From Bin5 sp022827195 (GTDB taxonomy: Bacteria > Chloroflexota > Anaerolineae > Caldilineales > Caldilineaceae), in contig OZ242331.1 in the NCBI GenBank assembly GCA_965208275.1, forward strand, positions 930,001 through 994,000: 64,000 nt of DNA, read 5' to 3'. The notes under the pieces are model-generated. The model was not told the origin of the DNA and ran no database searches. It saw only the letters and a program-made list of their open reading frames with translations. How positions within the stretch are numbered: the stretch's first letter is position 1; every line of letters begins with the position of its first letter. This document shows, in pieces, positions 1 through 7,114 of this stretch. The translations under genes and the position numbers were made by a program.

Positions 1-291
1 GACGTAGATACGCTGCGGCAGATGACCGACTGGTTCCGCGACCGGCTGGGCAGCAGCGTGGTCGTGCTCGGTTCGGTCATCAACGAGAAGCCGATGCTGG
101 TAGCAGCGGCGACCGACGACGCGATCGAAAAGGGCATCCATGCCGGCAACCTGGTACGCGACGCGGCCAGGATCGTCGGCGGCGGCGGCGGGGGCCGGCC
201 TAACATGGCGCAGGCCGGCGGCCGCCATGCCGACAAGTTGCCGGAGGCGCTGGGCCAGGTGGCCGGATGGGTCGAAGAGAAGCTGGGTTAG
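1..291 (+). CDS. alaS: Alanine--tRNA ligase, C-terminal end (partial)
   Basis: This is the last 96 residues of an open frame that runs in from the left edge, ending at TAG 289-291. The visible part matches the C-terminal DHHA1-type domain of alanyl-tRNA synthetase. It has a strand-helix run around VVVLGSVINEKPMLVAA, then the glycine-rich GGGGGGRPNMAQAGG segment that is characteristic of this domain, then a short amphipathic tail. In the full enzyme this domain helps tRNA binding and links the aminoacylation and editing parts. The catalytic and editing domains lie outside the window. The run of GGC codons that encodes the glycine stretch is a simple repeat but is normal for the family. Confidence 0.9.
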   Translation, partial: DVDTLRQMTDWFRDRLGSSVVVLGSVINEKPMLVAAATDDAIEKGIHAGNLVRDAARIVGGGGGGRPNMAQAGGRHADKLPEALGQVAGWVEEKLG

Positions 292-368
292 CAGTCGGTA
301 CTGGTCCGGGGCAGGCGAACGCGGCCAGCGGTTTGCAGCCGGACCGATGCGCCGGGTGAGGCAGTCGG

Positions 369-1967
369 GTGCCCGAACTCATTTACGTTGAGGGCGACAT
401 CAGAATCGAAGCGCTGCGGCAGGAGCTGGCGCGCATGGGTAGCGGCCAGGTGGCGGTTGTTCTGCCGCAGCAGGCCACCCAGCTTGAGAGCCTGCCGCGT
501 CTATCTCTGCTCCAGCGTCAGGCCCAGTCCTTGGAGCAGGAGCTGGCGCTCGTCACCGGGAACCGGTCGATCCGCCGTAACGCCAAGCTGCTGGGCATCC
601 CCGTTTACAAAAGAGATTCGGCGTTGCGCGGGAGGCGCTGGCGGATGGATCGGGCGCCCTCGATTTCGCCGGCGAATCCGGCGCTGGGGCTGCCGGAGCC
701 GCCCCCTTGGCGCAAAGAGGACGGTTCCTCGCCCGCGCAGGTTGGGAGCAAGCCAGGGCTCTATCGCAGCCGGCAGCGCCGGATTGCGGCCGGCCGCCGC
801 TATCGCCGGGCAACGCCGGCCTGGCTGCAGGTATTCGGCTACCTGTTCCTGGGCTTATTCATGGTCGCGTTTCTGGGCGGCTTCGCCTACTATGTGCTGC
901 CGGCGGCGACAGTAACGCTGGTGCCGGGGCAGCGGGCGCTGGAGGCGACGGTGCTGTTGACCGCGGACCCGCAGTTAGAGGAGGCGGACTTTGGGCGCGG
1001 GTTGCTGCCGGCGCGCCTGATGGAGACGACGGTGGAGGACACCGGCCGCGTCTTCACGACCGGCAGCGGCTGGTCGGACGTCGAGACAGCGCAGGGCAAG
1101 GTCGTCTTCACGAATCAGACGAACCGGACGGTGCGGATTCCGGCCGGGACGGTCGTCTCGACCAGCCGCGGGGAACGCGTCGATTTTCGCATTCAGGAGG
1201 ATCTGGAGATCTCTGGCCCGATCGGGACGCAGGCTGAGGTGGAGATCGAAGCGACCGAGCCGGGTCTGTACGGCAATGTGGACAGTGGCAGCATCACGAC
1301 CGTATCAGGCGCGCTGCGCACGCGTGTGCGGGTGACCAACCCGGAGGCGACCGGTGGCGGCGAGTCGAGCCAGGTGCGGCTGGTCACGCAGGCGGACAAA
1401 GACCGGTTGGTCGACGAGGTTTACGGTGCCATAACGGCGCGTGGCCATGCGGAGCTTTCCCCCCTGCTGCACGAGGACGAATGGTTGCCGGAAGGCCTGA
1501 TCCGGCCCTTCATTGTTGCGCAGGCATTTGACAGTTTCAACGACGAAGAATCGGACGTACTCAACCTCACGCTGCGCGTGCTGCTGCAGGGGGTCGCGAT
1601 CAGCCGCAGCGCTTCCGAGGAGGCGGCGATGGCGGCGCTGCGGCAGGCGGTGCCGGAACGCGGCCAGCTTGTGGCTGAGTCAATCGGCTTTTCGATCGAA
1701 CCGCACAGTGTGGTCAGCGGGCGGACGCTTCGTTACACGGTCAAGGCGAGCGGCAACTATGTAATTCCGATCGATGGCGTCGAGGTGAGCCGGGCGGTGA
1801 CCGGCCTGGGCGTCGAGGAGGCGGCCCTGCGGCTTCAGGAGGAGTGGCTTCTGGCCCGAGAGCCGATGATCTACCAGGACCCCGGTTGGTTCGGCACACT
1901 TCCCCAGTTTGCCAGCCGCATACAGGTGCGGGTCGAATTGCGCGAGGCGGCCCGCAGTAGCCAGTAA
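369..1967 (+). CDS. Baseplate J/gp47-like single-span membrane protein
   Basis: A 532-residue protein starting at GTG 369. The first 150 residues are cytoplasmic-looking and rich in Arg/Pro. One hydrophobic span follows at about residues 152-179 and then a long beta-rich domain of about 350 residues. The segment after the membrane span (ATVTLVPGQ, then repeated Thr/Val-rich strands and an FTNQTNRTVRIPAGTVV stretch) resembles the baseplate J/gp47-like proteins found in many Chloroflexota. There the domain is a single-copy chromosomal gene without other phage genes. No phage or secretion-system genes lie nearby, so a structural phage role is unlikely and the actual function is unknown. It lies between alaS and ruvX and its stop is 13 bases before the ruvX start, so co-transcription with ruvX is likely. 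Confidence 0.6.
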   Translation: MPELIYVEGDIRIEALRQELARMGSGQVAVVLPQQATQLESLPRLSLLQRQAQSLEQELALVTGNRSIRRNAKLLGIPVYKRDSALRGRRWRMDRAPSISPANPALGLPEPPPWRKEDGSSPAQVGSKPGLYRSRQRRIAAGRRYRRATPAWLQVFGYLFLGLFMVAFLGGFAYYVLPAATVTLVPGQRALEATVLLTADPQLEEADFGRGLLPARLMETTVEDTGRVFTTGSGWSDVETAQGKVVFTNQTNRTVRIPAGTVVSTSRGERVDFRIQEDLEISGPIGTQAEVEIEATEPGLYGNVDSGSITTVSGALRTRVRVTNPEATGGGESSQVRLVTQADKDRLVDEVYGAITARGHAELSPLLHEDEWLPEGLIRPFIVAQAFDSFNDEESDVLNLTLRVLLQGVAISRSASEEAAMAALRQAVPERGQLVAESIGFSIEPHSVVSGRTLRYTVKASGNYVIPIDGVEVSRAVTGLGVEEAALRLQEEWLLAREPMIYQDPGWFGTLPQFASRIQVRVELREAARSSQ

Positions 1968-1980
1968 TGCCCCGCAACTG

Positions 1981-2445
1981 ATGAACCTGCCTTTCCCGTC
2001 CGAACAGGCCGCTACCGCTGGAAAAATCATGGCGCTTGACGTCGGCGATGCGCGCATCGGCGTCGCGGTCTGTGATCCGCTGCGGCTGACGGTGCGGCCG
2101 CTTTGCACGCTGCGCCGGCGCAGCCGGCGGCAGGATTTTGACGCGCTTGCCGGGATTTACGCCGAGGAGGAGGCCGAGCTCCTGGTGTGCGGTCTCCCAC
2201 TCAACATGGACGGCCGTGAGGGGCCGCAGGCGCGCAAGGTGCGGAACTGGGCGGCTCGTTTTGGGCGCGCCCTGCGTGCAATCCGCGGGGAAGAGGCGCC
2301 GCTGCAGTTTTGGGACGAGCGTCTGAGCAGTTTTGCGGCGGACGAATGGATAGCGGAGGCCGGGTCGCACGCCGCAGGGCAGGACGCTGTGGCCGCGGCG
2401 CTGATTCTGCGGAGTTACCTGGACGAGCAGGGCGGGAACGGGTGA
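1981..2445 (+). CDS. ruvX: Holliday junction resolvase-like protein RuvX/YqgF
   Basis: A 154-residue RNase H-fold protein of the YqgF/RuvX family, thought to act in rRNA 5'-end maturation or as a Holliday junction resolvase. The first catalytic aspartate is in ALDVGDARIGVAVCD, the family's N-terminal signature. The middle motif LLVCGLPLNMDGREG, the FWDERLSS motif and the C-terminal GQDAVAAALIL (carrying the last Asp) are all present and in order. ATG 1981 is used as the start, 13 bases after the previous stop. The ATG at 2029, directly before the first motif, is a shorter alternative. The length suits the family. The position right after alaS, as in many bacteria, supports the call. Confidence 0.85.
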   Translation: MNLPFPSEQAATAGKIMALDVGDARIGVAVCDPLRLTVRPLCTLRRRSRRQDFDALAGIYAEEEAELLVCGLPLNMDGREGPQARKVRNWAARFGRALRAIRGEEAPLQFWDERLSSFAADEWIAEAGSHAAGQDAVAAALILRSYLDEQGGNG

Positions 2446-2494
2446 AGGTTTCATCTTGAGAGACGGCAACGCGTATTAGTGCGGGCGCGTTTTT

Positions 2495-2555
2495 TCAGGG
2501 GGGCGTTGCGGGGGGAGAGTCCTCCCGCACAAGTGAGGGCCGCTGTCCCGACCGT
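2495..2555. repeat. Dispersed hairpin element, copy 1
   Basis: A 61-bp element that begins TCAGGGGGGCG, contains a G8-type arm (GCGGGGGG) facing CCTCCCGC across a short loop, and ends CCCGACCGT. A near copy lies at 41904-41964. The two share start, hairpin, a GCACAAG-GAGGGCC core and the same end, with a few substitutions and small indels. Both copies are intergenic. It looks like a REP/MITE-like mobile hairpin; no transposase is present. Confidence 0.6.
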
Positions 2556-2620
2556 GCCAAATGCGCTTTGGCCCGCAGGCACACTTTGCAGTGCTGCCTT
2601 TGATAGGAGGAGAACAGACA

Positions 2621-3433
2621 TTGAAAGCCAAGAGCCTTGTCCGAATTTTCGTCCTGGTCCTGTTGCTGGCTTCAGGGTCGATTCCTGTCGCCGCGCAGGA
2701 GGCCGACCGATGCAGTTCCGCGGCGTTGATTTCTCCTGGTGATTCCGCGGCAGATGAAGTATCGGATGTGACGGCCCCACATATTGATATCGTTAATGTC
2801 ACCACTTCGATGCCGGAATGGAGGATCCTGACCGTTACCTTCCAACTCAGAGACCTTCCGGAGACGCTCGACTTCAACAGGCCCGGTGTTGGCGAAGGCG
2901 AAATCGAGTACAAGTGGGAGGTGCTGGTCGACCTTGACGGCGACCCGGACACCGGATTCAGAGGAGGATTCGATCACCTGCTTTCCGCTTCCTATACCGC
3001 GTCGCCGTCGGAGGACGGGGCCGGCACCTCTGCGCCTATCGAGGAGAGAGTACGGGCCAGCACCGTGCGGCTGGACCACGGGGGTGGGACAGCTGTTCTC
3101 GACGCCAAAATCGAGTTCTCCGCCAATGATGATACGGTCACGATCCGGGGAGGCATTCCGAGGCTTACAGCGGAGGCACGCCTCGCGTTTGAGACTTACG
3201 ATGCCCTGGCAGGCGTAGACCGGGTTGGGTGCTTCCCCCTGTACGGTGAGACGGTGACACTGGGCGATTGCCTGACCGGTGCCGGCGCAGCTCTGCCGGG
3301 ACAAATTGTTACAGACGAAGTTTCGGACGTCCCGCCTGCACACATCGATATTACACAGGTAGATACCTACCACAGGGGAGGGGCTCTCACGGTGGTCTTT
3401 CACCTCCGCGACCTTCCCGAAAGACTCAAGTAA
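2621..3433 (+). CDS. Secreted repeat protein, N-terminal part ending at an in-frame TAA
   Basis: TTG 2621 is chosen as the start because AGGAGG lies at 2605-2610, ten bases upstream, and because it opens a good signal peptide (KAKSLVRIFVLVLLL followed by Ala-rich SIPVAAQ). The mature part holds one full repeat and the first third of a second repeat of a roughly 190-residue domain. Each repeat has an acidic entry (PGD, then DEVSDV), an HIDI strand, a TV.F.LRDLPE strand, a Trp-centred strand (KWEVLVDLDGD) and a strand like DTVTIRGGIP. The frame stops at TAA 3431-3433 in the middle of repeat 2. After that stop the same frame resumes with the missing part of the repeat. This is therefore the front half of an interrupted 796-residue protein. 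I do not recognise a catalytic motif; an extracellular binding or structural role is a guess. Confidence 0.6.
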   Translation: MKAKSLVRIFVLVLLLASGSIPVAAQEADRCSSAALISPGDSAADEVSDVTAPHIDIVNVTTSMPEWRILTVTFQLRDLPETLDFNRPGVGEGEIEYKWEVLVDLDGDPDTGFRGGFDHLLSASYTASPSEDGAGTSAPIEERVRASTVRLDHGGGTAVLDAKIEFSANDDTVTIRGGIPRLTAEARLAFETYDALAGVDRVGCFPLYGETVTLGDCLTGAGAALPGQIVTDEVSDVPPAHIDITQVDTYHRGGALTVVFHLRDLPERLK

Positions 3434-3460
3434 AACCGGCTGGGCATCGACGAAGGGCTG

Positions 3461-5011
3461 TTGGAGTATTCGTGGGATGTGCTGATCGACGTGGACAACG
3501 ACAAGGAGACGGGCGACCGGGGGACCGACTACACGCTATCTGCCTTTAACTACATTCGACCATCGAAGAGTGGGGCCAATGCCTCTGCCTCTCTCGAGAA
3601 CTTTGCGGAGGCCTACGTCTTCGTCCCAACGGAAGATGGGGGTATGAAGGGGTTGCCCGAAATGGCCTCGCTCGAGGTGTCTCATGAAGACGATACGATT
3701 ACCCTCTATGGGATCATATACGGGCTCAACGCCGAATCGCGGCTCACGTTTGGGGCCTTCGACAGGCTGGAAGGCTCCGACACCGTGGGGTGTCCGGCTT
3801 CCCTCTCCTGGGCAGAACTGCCTCCGCAGTGCGGCGAAGTTGATGCGATAACTCCTGGCGATGCCGTGACCGACGCCCCGGCGGATGTGACGGCTATTCT
3901 CGCGCTGGACTCCGGTCCCTTTGGTGAGACGCCGAGCACGCATGTAGACATCACTGAGATCACCAGTTCTCTGTCCGGGGAGACACTGACGGTCGTTTTT
4001 CACTTAGCCGACGTTCCCGAGACGCTGGCATTCAATCGAACAGGGATCGACGCAAACAGCATGGAGTACCGGTGGGAAGTGTCGATCGATGTAGACAACG
4101 ACCTTGGAACCGGACATGGAGGAGGTTTTGAGTACCTTCTTTCCGCTACGCATATCGTATTGCCTGCGGGAGCAGGAGACAACGAGACGGCTCCGATCGA
4201 AGACTCGGCCCACGCAGGCGTCTGGAAGGTAGGCCCTGGCACGATTGCAACTATCTGGAGCGCTGAACTCGAGGTCTCGGCAGAGGAGGATACGATAACG
4301 CTTTCCGGGTTGGTTCCCGGCATCAGCGCCGGATCGCGGCTGGCGTTCAGGACGGATGGCTTTCTCGGCGGCCTTTCCGACGAAATAGCCTGTCAATCTC
4401 CAGTGAAGCAGTTCCTAATACCCGCGCCGTGCGGCGGCGGCGAAGCTATGATAAGACCCAACCAAACGATAGCCGACACGCCGAAGGAGGAACTGCCGGC
4501 CTACATTGACTTTGTCCAGATTAGCACGGCCCTTGCCGGGGAAACGCTGGCCGTGGTCTTTCACGTAAGAGACCTGCCCGCCGACATGGTTCATGACGGT
4601 GCCGGCACGCAGAAGGACGATTCCAGATTCGGATGGGGCGTGTCGATCGACGTTGACCCCAGCAACGGGAGCGGCCACCTTGGGTTTGACTACCAATTGG
4701 CAGTAAGCTACCCCTTACATCAGGCTATCGATGAAGTTGACGGGTCGGAGTCCAACGACGTCCTGCATAAGGCCTTCGTCTGGGAACGCATCTCCAACGG
4801 ATTCAGGCAACTTGAGGAAGCCGCTATTGTGCTGTCGCCTCGGGCCGACACGGTGACCCTTGTTGGAGACATTCCCGGCATTACGGCCGACTCGCGCCTG
4901 GTCTTCGACGCGTTCGTTGCGCCGAAGAATTCTGAACAAGTACTCTGCCGGGAGTCGCCTGCGGCGGACAGCGTGGAGACGACAACCACTTCCTCTGCAA
5001 AAGAAGAATAG
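3461..5011 (+). CDS. Secreted repeat protein, C-terminal part after the in-frame stop
   Basis: This frame is the direct continuation, in the same phase, of the gene that starts at 2621. It opens at TTG 3461, but the repeat homology already begins at 3434, directly after the TAA, so the TTG is probably not a genuine start. It has no signal peptide of its own. It contains the rest of repeat 2 and complete repeats 3 and 4, each with the HVDI/YIDF strand, the LTVVFHLADVPE-like strand, the Trp strand ending in IDVDNDLGTG, and the DTITLSGLVPG strand. It ends with a Ser/Thr-rich tail. If translated without the front half it would stay in the cytoplasm, so it is either dead, made by stop readthrough, or the TAA is a sequence error. 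Confidence 0.5.
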   Translation: MEYSWDVLIDVDNDKETGDRGTDYTLSAFNYIRPSKSGANASASLENFAEAYVFVPTEDGGMKGLPEMASLEVSHEDDTITLYGIIYGLNAESRLTFGAFDRLEGSDTVGCPASLSWAELPPQCGEVDAITPGDAVTDAPADVTAILALDSGPFGETPSTHVDITEITSSLSGETLTVVFHLADVPETLAFNRTGIDANSMEYRWEVSIDVDNDLGTGHGGGFEYLLSATHIVLPAGAGDNETAPIEDSAHAGVWKVGPGTIATIWSAELEVSAEEDTITLSGLVPGISAGSRLAFRTDGFLGGLSDEIACQSPVKQFLIPAPCGGGEAMIRPNQTIADTPKEELPAYIDFVQISTALAGETLAVVFHVRDLPADMVHDGAGTQKDDSRFGWGVSIDVDPSNGSGHLGFDYQLAVSYPLHQAIDEVDGSESNDVLHKAFVWERISNGFRQLEEAAIVLSPRADTVTLVGDIPGITADSRLVFDAFVAPKNSEQVLCRESPAADSVETTTTSSAKEE

Positions 5012-5242
5012 ATCATTCGAAGAGGACGGACCGATTTGGGTTGGCGTTGCGTGCCAAACGGGGGCAGGTTGCGGTGGCGGCGGCACGGTGGGGTCACCTG
5101 GATGGAATGGACAGAAATTTTTGCGCACGCCCTTGGAGGAACGGGGCCCGTATGTTGTCTGCGGGCTCTATTGCCGGTAGTCTGGGGCGGAAGGTCCGAA
5201 TGCTGTAGTAGCGAGAGGGAGTTGCAGGGGTGAGGATCATTC

Positions 5243-5665
5243 ATGAAGATAAACACGGAGCACCTGGACCGCTGCGTCGGCACGCTCAAAGGCGCATGGG
5301 ACGGTCTCCAGGAGTGTGAACCCGGAGAGATGCTCTATGAAATAAATCTCGCGGCCTGCGTCAAAGAGTTTGAGTTTGTGCTGGAGCAGAGCGGCAGACT
5401 GCTGAAACGGCGGTTGCGGCCCTACTTTGCCAGCGACCGACAGGCCGACGAGCTCTACTTCAATGACATCTTCCGTTACGCCTCCAAGCATTGTCTGATC
5501 GACGATCAGGCCTGCGAACGTTGGCTGGCGTACCGCGCCTGCCGCAACGAGACCGCGCATGAATATGGAGAGCATTACGCCGAGCTGACTTTGGCGCTGC
5601 TGCCTCAGTTTATCGTCGAGGTCGAGGCGTTAACCAGAGTGATAGAGGAGGGCGGCAGTGGGTGA
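5243..5665 (+). CDS. HEPN-domain protein (toxin of a HEPN/MNT pair)
   Basis: A 140-residue all-helical protein of the HEPN / nucleotidyltransferase-substrate-binding family. The conserved HEPN RNase signature Rx4H is seen as RNETAH near residue 100, followed by EYGEHY, so the nuclease residues look intact. In characterised HEPN/MNT toxin-antitoxin pairs the HEPN protein cleaves RNA and is silenced by AMPylation by the adjacent MNT protein. The gene overlaps the MNT gene by 8 bases. GTGAGG upstream of ATG 5243 could serve as the ribosome site. The pair is separated from its neighbours by over 200 bases on both sides, as expected for a self-contained module. Confidence 0.8.
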   Translation: MKINTEHLDRCVGTLKGAWDGLQECEPGEMLYEINLAACVKEFEFVLEQSGRLLKRRLRPYFASDRQADELYFNDIFRYASKHCLIDDQACERWLAYRACRNETAHEYGEHYAELTLALLPQFIVEVEALTRVIEEGGSG

Positions 5666-5972
5666 ACGGCTGCATCTGAAGGCGCGGCATCGCCGAAAGT
5701 TGGAGGAGATCCTGCGTGAGCATCTCCCCGAGGTGGAGGTGTGGGCGTACGGCAGCCGGGTCAGCAGAGAGAGCCACGGAGGCAGCGATCTGGACCTGGT
5801 TCTACGTGGACCCGGTTTGGAGAAGATTCCACCGGCCAACCTGTTGGACGTTGAGGAGGCGCTGCGCGAGTCCACGATTCCGTTCTTGGTGGAGGCGCGC
5901 GATTGGGCGCGGCTGCCGGAGAGTTTCCATCGTGAGATAGGGCGCGACTATGTGGTGATTGTTCCACGGTAG
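5658..5972 (+). CDS. MNT-type minimal nucleotidyltransferase (antitoxin)
   Basis: A 104-residue minimal nucleotidyltransferase starting at GTG 5658, inside the end of the HEPN gene. The GSx10DxD catalytic motif is present: YGSR, then ten residues, then SDLDLVL. The usual third acidic position, just before the DW..LPESF motif, is Glu in FLVEARDW where many relatives have Asp. A conservative change like this may still bind metal. The known role of this family is to AMPylate and inactivate its HEPN partner, acting as the antitoxin. The 8-base overlap points to translational coupling. Confidence 0.8.
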   Translation: MGERLHLKARHRRKLEEILREHLPEVEVWAYGSRVSRESHGGSDLDLVLRGPGLEKIPPANLLDVEEALRESTIPFLVEARDWARLPESFHREIGRDYVVIVPR

Positions 5973-6139
5973 TCGCCCGCCGGGTCCACTGAAGGCGGCA
6001 GCGGCGGCCGGCGGGAGCTTGGCCTCCCAGGTTTGACAAAGCCCCATTGGGAGAAAACTTATGTCAGAGGTGTACTTTCGGTCACTCCCTGTTTCTGTTC
6101 GTCGGCAAGTCTGAGGTGATTGAAATAGCGACGCGCTCT

Positions 6140-6175
6140 GGCCCAATTGGGTTACAGATTGGCCTGCTTTTTTTT
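6140..6175 (+). terminator. Possible rho-independent terminator after the HEPN/MNT pair
   Basis: GGCCCAAT (6140-6147) can pair with ATTGGCC (6158-6164) with one bulged C, followed by TGC and a run of eight T (6168-6175). The left arm also forms a perfect 10-bp palindrome CCCAATTGGG at 6142-6151. It faces the plus strand and lies 168 bases after the MNT stop, so assignment to that transcript is inference. Confidence 0.4.
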
Positions 6176-6199
6176 GGCTGCCCGAGAAGAGGCGCCGGC

Positions 6200-7021
6200 C
6201 TAGATTAGGCCGCGTAGGAACGAGGCCGTGCGGCGCGTGGCCTCTGCGGGCGTCATATCGCCGCCGAAGGCCTGGTGCATGGTGATGTAGCCGTCGTAGT
6301 GGATGGCGCGCAAGGCGTCGAAGATGGCGGGGAAGTCGATGCCGCCCGGGGCGTCCAGCGGGCGGAGAGTGGACATGACCTCGCCGCGCGTCCAGGTCTC
6401 CATCGGGAAAGTTCCGTCCGGCTCGGGCGTGTGGTTCTGCAGATAGACGTTGAAGAGCCAGGGCTGGTATGCGCGCAAGGTGTCCTCGCCGTAGGGCTCG
6501 CCGCACAGCGCCAGGTTGGCCGGCTCGTAGATGATGCCGAAGTTGGCGCGGCCGACAGCTTTAAGGGCGGCGACCGATCCCTCGACCGTTTCGAAAAGGC
6601 TGCGCGTATGGCTCTGGTGCGCCAAGCGGATGTCGCGCTCGCGTGCCTCGTCAGCGGCGCGCTGCGCGTGGCCGATGTCCTCTTCCTCTTTCATGCAGAT
6701 GCGGATGAGGCCGGCGCCGAGCGTTTCGGCCAGGTCGAGCGAGGGCGTAATGTTGCGCAGGCTGTCCGGGCCTTCGGCGCTGTTTTCAGGCACGGCAAAG
6801 TCGGCGGTAACCATCGAAACGGTCAGCCCGTGCGCGGCGACAGTTCGCCGCACGTCTTCAGACGAGCCCGGCTCGCTGTGGACGCCGACGACGGAGGCGC
6901 GCATGCAGAGGGCGTCATAGCCGGCGCCGGCGGCGAGTCCGGCCAGCTCATCGAGGGGGATTGCGCTCACCCTTTTGTTGCCAAAACTTTCAGCGACGCG
7001 TACCGAGAGTGATAGTTTCAT
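6200..7021 (-). CDS. TIM-barrel sugar phosphate isomerase/epimerase family protein
   Basis: A 273-residue protein of the AP-endonuclease-2-like TIM-barrel superfamily (xylose isomerase-like; sugar phosphate isomerase/epimerase annotations). Family features are the N-terminal barrel strand (MKLSLSVRV), a GYDALCMRA second strand, the LIRICMKEEED strand with acidic residues at its end, FGIIYEPANLAL with a potential metal-binding Glu, and a C-terminal HYDGYITMHQAFGG strand. These usually bind one metal and isomerise or epimerise keto sugars. The substrate cannot be read from sequence. It is transcribed away from mtaB, and its promoter sits so close that the mRNA may be leaderless. Confidence 0.75.
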   Translation of the reverse strand: MKLSLSVRVAESFGNKRVSAIPLDELAGLAAGAGYDALCMRASVVGVHSEPGSSEDVRRTVAAHGLTVSMVTADFAVPENSAEGPDSLRNITPSLDLAETLGAGLIRICMKEEEDIGHAQRAADEARERDIRLAHQSHTRSLFETVEGSVAALKAVGRANFGIIYEPANLALCGEPYGEDTLRAYQPWLFNVYLQNHTPEPDGTFPMETWTRGEVMSTLRPLDAPGGIDFPAIFDALRAIHYDGYITMHQAFGGDMTPAEATRRTASFLRGLI

Positions 7022-7028
7022 GCCACTG

Positions 7029-7057
7029 AGTATACCCGAAATGGGATTGAATGGTAA
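7029..7057 (-). promoter_or_regulatory. Promoter of the TIM-barrel gene, probably leaderless
   Basis: Read on the minus strand: TTACCA (7052-7057), 17-base spacer, TATACT (7029-7034). Only seven bases separate the -10 box from the ATG (7019-7021), so the predicted transcription start falls on or next to the start codon. Confidence 0.6.
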
Positions 7058-7114
7058 GCGGATGTCTGTGTTATTCTGTGCCGAACGAAGAGACTCCGCA
7101 TTTATTCGTTGATC

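Noticed and set aside
369..1967. Baseplate-J-like gene taken as a sign of a prophage or tailocin
   Set aside because: The protein has a transmembrane anchor, sits between housekeeping genes (alaS, ruvX), and no other phage genes are present.
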